A stretch of DNA of 64,000 nucleotides from Isoetes taiwanensis (Eukaryota > Streptophyta > Lycopodiopsida > Isoetales > Isoetaceae): the NCBI GenBank assembly GCA_021234155.1, contig JAJEKV010000003.1, forward strand, positions 13,434,794-13,498,793, read 5' to 3'. The position numbers and the translations under genes are program-made. How positions within the stretch are numbered: position 1 is the stretch's first letter; every line of letters begins with the position of its first letter. The notes under the pieces were generated by a model. The model saw only the letters and a list, made by a program, of their open reading frames with translations. It was not told the DNA's origin and made no database searches. Below, in pieces: positions 32,023 through 44,200 of the stretch.

Positions 32023-33324
32023 ATACTTTGTGGATCCGAAGCTACGGCGCTGTTCAGATTGTGCAATAGAACTAGGATGCTCCATGTGGGCTTCAATGGG
32101 TGCCCCTCTTGCTTCATGGGCTTTAAAGCAAGCCTAGAGTGTTGGTTGATGAAGGACTTCCATTATTGGAAGCTAGAGGTTAGGGAAGTGGGCGTGTAAG
32201 GGGGTGTTGATGGTCACGACTCACGTTGAGACGTGTGGTTTTTGTTTTTTCCAGAAAAACGGGATCCTCATTTTCGAAACGAAGGAGAAGGTATTTCCGG
32301 GCAAGCCGAGATCCTCCCCGCATGCGGAGAAAATCGTGTCCACCATGCCTTCATCAAATCGCATGTCGGTGTTCCCTTCCAGATTCTTCTTCTTTTCGCT
32401 GCTGTTTTGCAGCAGATCACTCTTGCCACAAGGCCGCTGCCCAGTTGTTTTTTCCCAATTGCTTGCCTGATTTTTTTTTTCTCATCCAATGCAGGTCTAC
32501 ATTTGGCTCTCTCTGATCCTTCTCCAGCCTGATCTTTCAAGCCTTGGCAGACTTTCTAAGCATATAATGTTCGTTAAAAGAGCAGGATAATGTTCGTTAA
32601 TGGGATATGGTGACCCTCTTCTTCCTCAATTTGTGCCTCCCTAATTTGTGGTCTACTGATGATTCAATGATGGAAGATTAATCTTGTTGTATTGTTTCAA
32701 ACTTGTCTCACGCCATGAAATTCGGGTTTGTTAGTGGTGGAAATGGCCTTTGGGGATGAGATACATAAAAAGGGCACCTGCAGCATAGGATGGCCAAAAA
32801 CACCCTACATATACTAAAGTTTGACCTCTTCTCAATGGAATTTAGGGTGCTTTCCCATGGGCAGAAAACCTCGATGTTTCCTGAAGGTCAGTTCTGCTAT
32901 TGCGATATTCCCATGAGCTAAGAACCTGAGTGGCTGAGGTTAACAACCTCATTTGGAAAGTAATCTCAACGATTATTATTGGACCTGGGCCTGACCTCAT
33001 CCAGGTCCGTCCGTCCATGGAAAGCACCCTTATCCGAAACAATTCCCTCTAATAATTCCCTCTAACAATTCCCTTTGTATTGCAACTCATCTGAAATAAT
33101 GAAAAAACCCTCTAACAATTCCCCTTGTATGTATACATACAAAAATGGATCAAAAACCCCATGCATGCATGCGAATGGGTTATATGCCAAACAAATGTTA
33201 CTCCCTTTGGATGGAAGTGAGCTTGGAGGAATTTAATGTTAATCCTCTTTTGAATGGAAGTCAATTTGGAGGAATCTCTCGCCTCCAATTATATATACAT
33301 TGCTCTTATATTTCCATGCCCCTT

Positions 33325-33519
<195 letters not shown>

Positions 33520-33545
33520 AACTGGTGCATAGATCTCATAAATTT

Positions 33546-33648
33546 AAGGAGGAAATATGTCCAGTGAGAAGAAAGACTTCAAAGAACACTATTTTTTAAG
33601 GAGGAAATATGTCCAGTGAGAAGGAAGACTTCAAAGAACACTGTTTCC
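33546..33648. repeat. Tandem duplication, 52-bp unit
   Basis: AAGGAGGAAATATGTCCAGT with AGACTTCAAAGAACACT occurs twice, period 52, with a few differences. It lies between two retroelement tail copies. Confidence 0.8.
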
Positions 33649-33659
33649 TAGACAGTAAT

Positions 33660-33735
33660 AGGTTTTGGTTTGTTTGTTTGGGTCCCATAGACCAATTGGT
33701 CTCCGTGTACGATAAATGCCAATTCAATTCAACTC
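33660..33735 (+). repeat. Retroelement 3' tail copy with AATTC microsatellite
   Basis: TTTGGGTCCCAT, AGACCAATTGGTCT (a perfect palindrome), CCGTGTACGATAAAT, then short AATTC units. It best shows the palindromic core of the tail. Confidence 0.7.
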
Positions 33736-35180
33736 TTAATTATGCTAATATTCATCAAATATGAGATACAACTGAAAGAGGTCTTCAAGGTTTTGAGTGA
33801 ATAAAGAAATATCACATCGTCACCGTCACCGCCCTTCTTAAAGAAACTTCGCCCTATGAAGGACGATTTTGTTGTTCGAAAAGAAGAAGACTCTTCGTTT
33901 CTTTTGACCAACATCCTCACGGTTCTAAATGTTACGATTGTTGAAATCAAGATTCATGAAGCAAATTTGCCTTGAAATAGGTAAGTGAGATTTAGGAATG
34001 CAATCCCTGAGTGTCAAATATAAAATGTTTTCCTACTATGTATTACCTCTTTATGACGAATGTTGGAGACATAGATGTTGCAATACCAAGTCATTGTGGT
34101 TTAAGAATCTTCCCCTACTATCACAAGGCCCCCAAAAAAATATCGTGATCAGTTTTTTCTACCACTGTTTAAATGAAACCACTATAATAAAGTAATGTCA
34201 CTAAGTGGGTTAATGTGTTGAATAACCATGACTAGTTACTTACCATAGTTCACCACCATAGTTCTTTATGATAGTTTATTTGTTTGGTTTATTAGTGTAT
34301 TTACATTAGTGATTTTTTGTTGTGTTTTAAGTATGTGGTCCAGCGAAAAACTAGTAATGATTTGGCATTAATTGTGTGTGCAACTTAATTGGTTTTTACA
34401 CGAAGTTGTCTACATATTTTTGTGAACCAATGTTGTTCCATACATTAAAACGTCTCAAATTTTTGTCAAAAATTATAAGTTAACTACAAATGGGTATTTT
34501 TTTTCAAATAAATGGTGCTTTAGACAATTGAACTAGTATTGGTTTAATAAATATAACAAGGCATTCTCGACTTGAAAACCAAGGCCATTTTGTAGATGTA
34601 AGTGGTATCGGTTTTGGTATTAGTTTAAATGAGAAATTATCAAATGTTCGTTGATCATCCTATTGTGATTTTAAATAAAAATACTAGTACTTTATATAAA
34701 AAAGAACATGAGGAAACTGTTGCAAGTTTAAAACATCGTTATTGTACATTTAATAGGCATATGCATGGTCATGAAGTGATCCTTACTAGAAACATATATA
34801 TATACAGACCATTCAAAGGGTCCGAGGGATTTGAACCCTACTATTTCCATCTTAGCCTAGAAAAACTGCAAATAATCGCCAAATGGGAACCTTAAACCTC
34901 ATATCCTTAAGATTAGTGGCAATTTGATCCTAGCCTGAATTCAACAAAATTAAACTATCATATATACTTAGCACAAGTATCTAAATTTTGACCAGCATAT
35001 TTGCCCAATTGTAAAATAGCTTTAGAAGTAGAAAGGCCTTTACAAAATCGTTCAAGCTGCAAACTGCAAGCTTTCTAGTACCTTCTTTAAAATATAGCAT
35101 GTCATACATATGGCAGAGGTTCAACAATTGTTTAAATGCTTCCTGTAAAACCTTCCCATCCGAAAATAGGTGAGCAAATG

Positions 35181-35356
35181 TGTTGACCAGTTTCACTTAA
35201 GAATGGAAAGAAAGGTTTTATGATTGCCTTATAATCTTCTAAGAGTGCAGAGCCCAGCCTCACAAATGTGTTGACCAGTTTCACCTAAGAACGGAAAGAA
35301 AGGTTTTATGATTGCCTTACAATCTTCTAAGAGTGTAGAGCCCAGCCTGAAGAATG
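35181..35356. repeat. Tandem duplication, 88-bp unit
   Basis: Two copies starting TGTTGACCAGTTTCAC and ending near AGAGCCCAGCCT, with about five differences. No coding potential seen. Confidence 0.8.
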
Positions 35357-37683
35357 GCTCTGCTGCTTAGCTTGAGCATAATGTCTCTGTTGTAATCCTG
35401 CATTGTCTGTTAAATTCTAACTAAAATGCCTACCTGAAATGCCACTGCCGTTTATCAAAAAGCACCTAAATATTACGTCGTTAGATAATATGTCCTTCAA
35501 CAGAGCTTTTACATGGACATTCGGTATCGCTTTTAAAGAAAAGTCATTTATGGGCATACAAATAGCATAAGCCATCTTCTCTTTTCATATCAGCTCTCTA
35601 AATTCTTTAATCAATGATTTAAGCTCACCTCAGATGATCAATACGTGGCAGACATTCAGCAATTCCGGCAAATGGAGTTACAGGTTCAAGCTCCAGCTCC
35701 AGATGCCGATCTCAAATTATCTCTGCAGCTCAGAAGCAGAAACAAATCATCCGTACTCCTGCTCGTGCTGGATATGAAGCGGAACTCCTCCAATCTACAA
35801 AACATTTGAGCAAAAGAGCATATAACGTGATTTAAGCTTATTTCCTTGATTCTAGGGTTCACTGGATTATTTCACGAAGGAAGCCAAGTATTTCCATATT
35901 TTTCTTCATGTATTTCGACCGTATATGGCTATTTGAGCCTTTTAATAATGGTTGTTTTAAAGGTTTTGTGGGCTAGAAATAAAAAGGCTTAAGTTATTTC
36001 AAGGATCCAATATTAGGAGTACTAGGAACATTGGCTATGGATTTTGCATAAGCACGTATCTTGAATGAAGAGAGGGTGACGTCATCAAGGTATTTGGATG
36101 CAAGAAAACAAAATAATGGGGCAAGGAGTGAGGGCAAAAAACAATATTGAAGCAATGGTAACGGAATAAGATGTAAAAATGAGAAGGTGGAGTTTTGATG
36201 GCTAAAGGTGTTTCACAAAGAGTGAAGGGTAATGGATGAAGAGATAGTGACATGGGTTTTGACCACAATAGCAAAGGTGTAAAACTTTTAACATAAAAGC
36301 TATGGAGTATGAATTGAAATGGTGGAAATGGATGGCTTATGGTAGTATATAGGAATAAATATAGAAATGGGCTAGGTAAAAATTCTCAAAGGGGGATATA
36401 TGGCAAGGGCATAATGAAGGTGAAAATAGGAAAATGGCTAGGCTAAGAAGTGAATATGTGGCAAAGTGAGCATAATGGAATAAAAATGGAATGTGGATAG
36501 GGAAGTGGAGAAAATGACTACGGCTTAAAAGCATGTATCATGGGGTCTTTCAAACTTTAAGTTCAAAACTTCAAATGAGCATCTTCCAATCTTCTTAACC
36601 TAGTGTCTTCTAGAACATGCCGACCAAATGTTTAACCTTAAATATAGTACCTCTTATGAAGTTTGACCTTGAAGTGCTGACCTTGATGATGAATTCCTCT
36701 TGACCTTCACACCAATCTTACCTACAAAGGTCTTCCAAACTCCGACCTAGTCTTAAAGCATAGATAATAGTTAGTATGTTGCCCTTTGGTGGCAACAAGC
36801 CCCCATTCACCCTATATTGCATGTCTACATGAGGACTTGAACTTGAGGCCTATATGGCATCGATCAAGTGAACCAACCAATTAACCTCAATCATCAACAT
36901 CAATAGACAATAATACATTTTAATATAGACCATGATGATATATAATACGACTCCCTGCACAAAGTTTATAAAACATTTGCCCATCATATGCAGCTTCAAC
37001 TACCCAAAAAAAAAAAAAAAAAAAAAAAAAACCCCGCCAAAAAAAAAAAAAAAACCCAAAGAAATAAATATGTAAATAACGAGTTCTTATAGCTCATTCA
37101 ACCAACCATATCATCATAAAGCTTGAGCACCCATAAAACATGTGCCCAATGAGCTTAAATGTCTTAAATCCATGTCATATACATATGATATTGGGTATAG
37201 TAAAATTAGCATTCAAGGCACGATATATTCAAGATACTTTTAACAAACTATTACTAGTTTTAATAAACCACTATTGTTTGCATGAAACTATCTCATAAAC
37301 CTTAGCTAGCTTTAAGAATCCATTATAGTTCCAATAACCAACATGGATAACCATGTCATAAATCACTATAGTCTCAACAAACCACTATGGTATGTGGTTT
37401 TCTTCTATCAAATAAATTCGTCAATAAAAAACCACGTATACCATGGTTTTTAGGCAGTTTAATATCAGTTTAATGTAATAGTTCATTTTTGGGCTCCTTG
37501 TGTATGTCATGATCTATATTAGAAATGGAGGTGTGCACAATCAACCAACCTCGATTGTTTACCCAAACCTATGCAAAAATGTGGAGAGAAATGGGGGAAG
37601 AAAATAAGTAGGCTAGGCTATGAAAAATGTTTGTTGGAGGTGCGAATGAGTAAAGTTTTCTCACTAGTGGTCTATTTGAGGCT

Positions 37684-37760
37684 GCAGAAGGGAGATAATC
37701 TCAATTCAGTTGCCACAGACATGGATCCCATCTTCCTCATGGAAATGGGAGCATGCAGAA
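37684..37760 (+). mobile_element. LINE endonuclease scrap
   Basis: GAAGGGAGATAATCTCAATT and ACATGGATCCCATCTTCCTC match 55,779-55,855 of the LINE at 54-57 kb at most positions. They encode KGDNLNSVATDMDPIFLME, the early endonuclease motif. The match stops abruptly at about 37,760, where a transposon-family fragment begins. Confidence 0.75.
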
Positions 37761-37762
37761 GG

Positions 37763-38162
37763 ATTTCACTTGACTTTTTGAGGGATAAAACATTGGAAAA
37801 TTTTATAGGTGAAGGATTAAAGGATTTGGAAACCAAGAGTCGTGAGGAGCCACAGGGACTCTATGCAGACTTTGAAACTATCTATCAGCAATGATTATCT
37901 AGCAGCCAAAAATAATTGTCATAGTCCCTACTGGATTGAAGATTTCACGTGCCCATATTGCAATATCTGTACCAAAACAAGTGACAAAATCAGCCGGAAG
38001 ATCTTGGAAAGACATTTGGTGTCCATCCAAGAAACCTGCAAAAGGAAAAAAACCTACAAAAGGCATTAGGTGTCTGTCTTGGAAAGGCAGAGATCAATTA
38101 CAATGGTGGAAAATAGGTTTCTTGTAAGAAGGCTAAAAAATTCGATGCAATTCCAGATCATG
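37763..38162 (+). mobile_element. Third fragment of the A/B transposon family
   Basis: Aligns over nearly 400 bases with the minus strand of element B at about 27,230-27,600. Shared blocks are TTTTTGAGGGATAAAACATTG, ATTAAAGGATTTGGAA, AACAAGTGACAAAATCAGCC and GATCAATTACAATGGTGG. It includes B's exon 1 end, the intron and part of exon 2, so it derives from DNA rather than a spliced copy. It encodes LDFLRDKTLENFIGEGLKD, then breaks. It shows that the family has more members in this genome. Confidence 0.75.
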
Positions 38163-38194
38163 CCTTCTCTGGGATATCCTATACTGCAGAAGTG

Positions 38195-39279
38195 TACGTA
38201 CATGTAAGCATTAGCAACAATACGCACACAATAATATGCCACCACGAAGGGTGGCCCATCCATCATCAGATACGAACAACAACATCATACCAACGTAACA
38301 TAAAAAAATGCATCATAAATGAGCACAATGGTTCCATGGGTGGCTAGAGTATCATGGTACGCACGTTTATACCTGACTTTAAACCCCCAAATACATAGAT
38401 CAAGATTCCCCCACAAGTACTGAGCCCAAGACATCCTTTCGAGATGTTGCCTACGAGCTAGGGGATATCAGACCCATAACCAGCCACCTGCGATGATCAG
38501 CTATAAGCCTAATATACTATGGGGATCCAGTAGCATTTCCCACCAATGCTCCACTTCCTCTACACCATTATGTCTGTTGTCTGGTGCTCAATCACAGCAT
38601 AACCTCCACAGCCTAGTGGACTCTTGTGCACAGGCCACAATTATTGAGATTTATGGGATTCTAGCTAGAAACATCTCTATTCCTAGTAGCCTTTAGGTCT
38701 CTACCCTCCCTTATCCCACAAGCACAGATGCAACAAAGGAACTACCATAAATTATAAATCCATTCATAACTTCAAATAGAGCATCAATATAAGATTAATC
38801 ATCCATCTAAACAAGCAAGGGTTAATCTTTCACTAGAATCTGAAACTAGCTAAGCCTACTAGCTGGTATCTTGGCTAGATCCACTATCTCTAAGGTTCTC
38901 CGTGTTGTGGTGGTTGAATAGGCTCCTCCTCCTTCTTCAATTGCTCCCAAATCAATTTGGGGCAAATTGGGGTTGAAGCCCCAATTTGGATGGTCTCTAA
39001 TTAGCAATTTTCTTGTGCCCAATCAATTTGGATTAGGTGGAAATTGCTAAACTCAGTTATTTATTAATTGGACTAATTAGGGTTTAGACTAACAAAAATG
39101 GGTTTGACGTATCTAATGTTAACTAATATGCATAAAGTTGATGTAATGCACTACCTCATTATATTCCTTACTAGCGTATAATGTATTGGAACATCCATGT
39201 TATGGTGACGTAGTGTTTTAGCTATGTATTATACGTTACGTGTATCTATACAAGGCATATAATAGACGCGAACGTCACA
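38195..39279 (-). repeat. Solo LTR of the Ty3/gypsy element family
   Basis: Matches the LTR at 57,440-58,795 at both ends: CCACCACGAAGGGTGG near the left, GTGCACAGGCC in the middle, and AACGTCACA/TTCT at the right. After the boundary at 39,279 the internal side (CCTTAAAAATGATGCTATCC) still matches the internal start of the gypsy element for about 50 bases. It is therefore an LTR with a stub of internal sequence, not a clean solo LTR. A 10-bp hairpin (CAAATTGGGG/CCCCAATTTG) lies at 38,963-38,988. The left edge is approximate. Confidence 0.65.
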
Positions 39280-39689
39280 TTCTTTCCACCTTAAAAATGA
39301 TGCTATCCTTAGCATCAAGACTACTGTACGGGGTCATGGGTTGCTCGCGGAGAACACATGACAGGCTAGCATGCAAAGTCTCCGCTCCTTAGAGGGTAAC
39401 ATAGAAGTGAAAGGTGTGTTAGGGATTGGGAAGCCGAGCAACTGAAATAATTTAACAAAATGATTTGACAAATTGCCAAGAGGTTGTAAATTAGACTTAA
39501 TGAGGAAAAATATCCAAGGTAGTAATGGTTATAAGATTGAAAGACTTTTAAGGGAACACAGGTTGTGTAACAACCTTATAGATACAACAGAGTATCTAGG
39601 ATTTGATTTTGGAGTGAATTGACTAAATTGCACTCTTATAAAATAAAAGTATGAGATTAATTTAAGATGTTTGAGTTATGGAACCTCCA

Positions 39690-39730
39690 GAAACAAGGTA
39701 CATTATGCCGAACAATGATACCTTGTTTCT
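39690..39730. repeat. Perfect 11-bp hairpin GAAACAAGGTA/TACCTTGTTTC
   Basis: The arms are separated by about 18 bases. It could be the core of a small inverted-repeat element; no longer foldback was found. Confidence 0.65.
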
Positions 39731-40432
39731 TTAGCTTAGGTTTGAACTAAGCATGGCCTGTGGGAAAGCTATCGATTGAATGACATGGTAGCTAATGTAG
39801 CTCCATGTAGAACATCGTTGGCAGTCATACGTCTGCTCATAGAAAGTTATGTAGAGAAGCACAAGCAGATATGGATATAGATATAAATATGGTTGGATGC
39901 GAGTAGGTATGCTACAAGTATAGTACGCCATACAAATATGAAGCTGAACTAGGTAAAATTTCCCTAGAGGTTGATGACTAAGTGGACTATTTAATATCTC
40001 AAGCATACCTAAGTAAGCAGCTAGAAGTGATGAAAGCTTGATAGGATGAGTGGTAATGTATCCTTCGTTCGGATCCATACCAAAGAGAATGGCTATCATA
40101 TATATAGGTAATCCCATTGAATCACTGAGATTTGAGCGTCTTAGGAAGGTATACTTATTAATCACGACACTTTAACATTTGGCAAATACATTGCCATGTT
40201 GGTTGTGGGCACAACCACCAATTCCTAAAGAGATATACTTAGGATAATACTATATTAAGCACCATGTAGTTGAGGGAGAAGTGGCCAATAAATATGTGGC
40301 ACAATAACAGGGGGTTCCAGGGGAATTTGATATGGATGTAAAAATGACAATTCCTGAAACCATAGACCATATCCTAAAACAATTGAATGAGTTGTTATAA
40401 AAAAAGACATAGATTTAAAATAGAAAATAATC

Positions 40433-40515
40433 ACGTTAGCTCATTGGTTATATTGGCTAAAGTAGTCTTATTAGGACTTTTAGTTATTTTGATAGAGGTT
40501 CGAGCTCCTGTATTT
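40433..40515 (+). mobile_element. tRNA-derived SINE head
   Basis: A-box-like TTAGCTCATTGGTTATATTGG followed about 50 bases later by a B-box-like GAGGTTCGAGCTCCTG. Spacing and order fit an RNA polymerase III internal promoter, but no complete tRNA fold is present. The body and 3' end of the SINE are not defined. Confidence 0.5.
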
Positions 40516-40748
40516 TAATATTCTAAAACCTTAGGCAGAGCCATATAGAGGCTCGATATTCCATCAAAACCATAGGCGAATGCGTATTTCATATTTCAAA
40601 TCATAGGCGCCCACAATCATAAATGACCATGAAAGGAATACCACTTTAGAAGTGTAGATGTCTAACCATGGTGTTCGAGATGCAAAATATTGATTGTATA
40701 TTTTACGTCTTGTGCACGTTGAATTAAGATATGATTCATGGAATGCTA

Positions 40749-40870
40749 GAATAGAATAGAATAGAATAGAATAGAATAGAATAGAATAGAATAGAATAGA
40801 ATAGAATAGAATAGAATATGATTTTATCGTCCACGGAGACCAACTGGCCTATGGGACCCAAGTACAAAGA
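40749..40870 (-). repeat. LINE 3' tail with (AATAG)n
   Basis: About 13 AATAG units (40,749-40,816) precede TTTTATCGTCCACGGAGACC, then CAACTGGCCTATGGGACCC. On minus this reads as the LINE 3' end: GGGTCCCATAGGCCAGTTGG, TCTCCGTGGACGATAAAA, (CTATT)n. It is the fullest context for the tail found alone at other positions, because it joins the LINE body. Confidence 0.75.
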
Positions 40871-41605
40871 GAGATCAGCAGGCGTATTACTACCAGGATT
40901 AAAAAACCCCCGCCTCGAAGGGTTTTCGGGGGAAAAACCTTAGTAGCAATAAGGATGCTGACATACTGCACAGTTATATACATAATCACAAGTACAGCTG
41001 AGGTTAATGTCGGACAGGGGGGCATAACTGAGTCCGCGTATCCATTACCTCCCGGAGGTACGATCCCAACAAGCCTACAGAGGTCGTGCTCACTAGCTCA
41101 TGCAGGGCCTGATGGGGCACAACTAACCGAGCATACCGAGCCCGGATATGCTCGATGCAGCGGACAGGCCGGAGGGGGCGTGACTTTCATCCTCAATGGC
41201 TGTTGGCGGATGACGGACTCGTCCTCCAGCGGCTCGAATCCATCTCCCCGTCTCAATGCGGAGGTGGTGTGCGCTGCGGCGAATGGAAGCAATCACCTGC
41301 GCTTTTCATGGGTAGATGGGTGCCCTCGTGAGCATGGGATTAACCCGCTGTCGATAATTTGCCACCTTGACATGTGGCGGGGCCTCTGCATCCCAAAGCT
41401 TGGCCATGAAGCAAGCATCAAATCGCGCTTCAAGGCGGCGTTCCTTCGGTGTATGCACCGGTCCACATCGTGTGCACCGCACATTCCATCGCGCGAGAAC
41501 CACCGGGCTTGCTTGTCTTTCCAAAGCGGGCTTTGAGTATTTGCGGGCCCATCGCCTTCGCCAAAGCAAGGTTGGGCAGCGGGCTTCATCCATAGCCACC
41601 ACACC

Positions 41606-42920
41606 TTACGGAAGTAAATAATGTGACGTTCCAAGCGCAGCCCTCAGTAATGGAAGGAAGCCTCGTCTCCTAGAGCAAGATCTCGATATGGAACCGTGGA
41701 TTTCACTCCCGGTGCAGGGCCAAGAAGGCCTTATACGTACTGCTCTAGATCGTTCCAAGTGGTGAGGGATATCGCGGCCCCACACTTCTGCCCCATAGAG
41801 GAGGACCGGTTCAACCAAGGCCCCGAACAAGTGTGTTTGGTGACCCCATGCATACTACGCGCCTTGTGACTGTTGTTTTGCATTGCATCTGGGGCTTTCC
41901 GGCCTGCAGTGACCCGTAACACGATGGATGCATCTCGGTGTGTGGTAGTAGAAAACTCAATGCCCAAATACTTATAAGATCGAGCCACCTCCACTACACC
42001 GCCTGGTAAGTGAATGAGGGAAGGCGTGGGGTGCGGGATGATGGGACCAGCGGCACCCTCGTCTTGGCCAAGTTAACTCTCATGCCGGTGAATTGGCGTA
42101 AAGTGTCCAAAGCATCGGTGGCGTTGCATGTCCTCACGGGGTATATGCGGCAGGTCAACATCATCGGCATATATGAGTTGCGGATTATGTGGTGCATCAA
42201 CTGGCGCCTCCCCACGCGAGCTAGCCATTCTTCTAGCTGGTCAATGTACAAGCCGAAGAGCGTCGGGAAATAGGGCAGCCACGGCGCACTTAATGCTACT
42301 TAACAACGGGCTCCCCCGACAAAGTGTGAGATGACCGGAGCAAGCCTCGTGATAGTCTCTATATAGCATTACGCAAATCGACGGGGTCCCTAGTCAGTGT
42401 CTCAATCTGTCCCACAACTTATCCCGAGGCAGCGTGTCAAAAGCCTTTGCGAAATCCACAAAGCAACAATACATTTCGGGCGTTGATTAGGCTATCCTCT
42501 ATGAGTGTTCGCAGAGTGAAGATATGGTCAATAGTAGAATGCCGGGGCGGAAGCCTGCCTACGCGGAGAGCCCGCATTTCTCCATCCTCTCGCCCAAAGT
42601 GTCGGTCATTTGCTCAAGAATCCGGCAAAGCAACTTGGCAAAGACAGTGCGATGGTTGGTGGGTAATGGGGGATCCCCTTTGTATATGGGCACAACTCTA
42701 CCGGTAGTCCAAAGGCGGGGGGAGCCTTCTTGCAATGCCCCGTTGAAGAGTCTTTGAGAACCGGCACCATTGGGGCCCGCCCACTTGAGAAGCTCTGCGC
42801 ATACCATCCAAATCTAGCGCCTTCCGATTTCGGCGTTGCGGGGCCCATTATGACATCCTTTCGTGTAATGACGGTGCTAGGCCCATGCGAGGTATTGGTG
42901 CCGCCTTCCCATTGGGTCAT
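41606..42920 (-). pseudogene. LINE 1 reverse transcriptase region
   Basis: Minus-strand frames 42,559-42,807, 41,994-42,251 (shifted) and 41,731-41,994 give successive RT blocks: the finger YKGD and NHRT motifs, then, in a shifted frame, PQLIYADDVDL with the catalytic Asp pair, then the conserved SYKYLG of the thumb. The order is right but at least three frameshifts separate the blocks. Confidence 0.75.
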
Positions 42921-43935
42921 ACAATGGCCGCAAGTATCTCACCCATTGTTAGGGGTAATATTTCACGTGAACGTGGGCGGGCTTACTCAAGACCTTTCTT
43001 AAGAAGGCCCTAGGGTGGCGGTCTAGTAGACCAAACACCGGTTGTTGGTGCTCCTTAAGGTACTGGCTTTCTTGGTCTTGAGGAAGGAGCGGTATTGACG
43101 GACGGCTGCTGGGCGAATGGTGGGGGTCCGCACTTGGCGAGCCATCATTTCAGCTCGGCATTAGATCATCGAACCGGTGATTGCGGGGAAATGTGGTTGC
43201 GAAGCCTCGTGGATCGTCGAGGCGGCCTCTCCCAAAGCATCGTCCCCCTACCCTCGGCGAGCCGGTTCACCGGGGCGTCGTCTTTGTTGAAATGTGGGGG
43301 GGCTGCGGCACTCCTAGCAGCTCATGCTCAAGCATCCTCGCATAGACCGCCCGCATGATCATAGTCCGGGCATAGCAGGTGGTACATGGGGTGTTGGGGC
43401 AATGGGTGCTCGGTTGGCTGCCAATCTATCTGCAAAACGGGGCTGATGGTCGGAGTCTACTTCCTCGTCGGCCACTGTCCCGAACAGCGGCAGTGATCAA
43501 GTGTAGGCATTGCTCGAATGCTAGCACGTAATCCACCACCTGGTGCCGCCCCACGGTTCTCACGTCTACAAGTGAAGGTGGGAGGGCGACCCAATACCCG
43601 ACCCATTGCAAATGACCGGTCAAAGATCTTGCCCGACAGCGGGTGCCGAGCCCTGCCGTGTCACGGCTCATCATCGCCCTTGGCCAAACCATCTCTGCGG
43701 GGTCCATTTGCAACACATCCTCGGCTAGAGGTCGCGAATTTTGGGATCTGCTTTCGCCCATGCGGCGCATTGAAATCTCAAGCAACATGACCTTGCCCAA
43801 TTATGCATGCTGGCGTATGTCATCATATAGATCGACATAGGGCTCTGCTTTAATCCACATCAAGTGCGTGTGGTAAAAGTTGCTCTCGGCATGTGGGAAG
43901 TAGCAAGCCGCCACACAAAGAGGGGCTGCCATCCG

Positions 43936-44200
43936 TTACGCACTTTCGTACCCACAATTATCTGTTGTGCTGTATGCCTTGCGGGGAGACCGATTGGGCC
44001 AAAGGGCATGCGGTAGTAACACGCAATTCCTCAGGTGTCCTCGTTTCGGTGCACTCATTGAAGGCGAATTGGCGCGGTATCTGGCAAATCGGTAGCTTTG
44101 TGACCCGGCATGTTCCCATGTTTCCATGAGGAAGATAAGGTCCATGTCCATGGCGGATGAATTGAGGCTGTCCCCTTACGCCATGGAAGCCCACGGCAAT
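43936..44200 (-). pseudogene. LINE 1 endonuclease remnant
   Basis: SSNCRGLPWRKGTAS and MDMDLIFLMETWEHAG correspond to the first strands of an APE-type LINE endonuclease, in different frames. The same motifs occur in better condition in LINE 2 at 55,740-56,540. The copy is disabled. Confidence 0.65.

Larger units (their letters stand above)
39330..40740. other. Gene-poor stretch
   Basis: No supported gene. It contains an 11-bp hairpin at about 39,690-39,730 and a tRNA-like SINE head at about 40,433, both listed separately. Confidence 0.45.

Noticed and set aside
32200-32540. Overlapping open frames on both strands in a GC-richer patch
   Set aside because: None has a recognisable domain or splice context; open frames here follow from composition.
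34805-34850. GGGATTTGAACCC, like a tRNA T-arm on the minus strand
   Set aside because: No matching acceptor, D or anticodon arms at the right distances, so not a tRNA gene.
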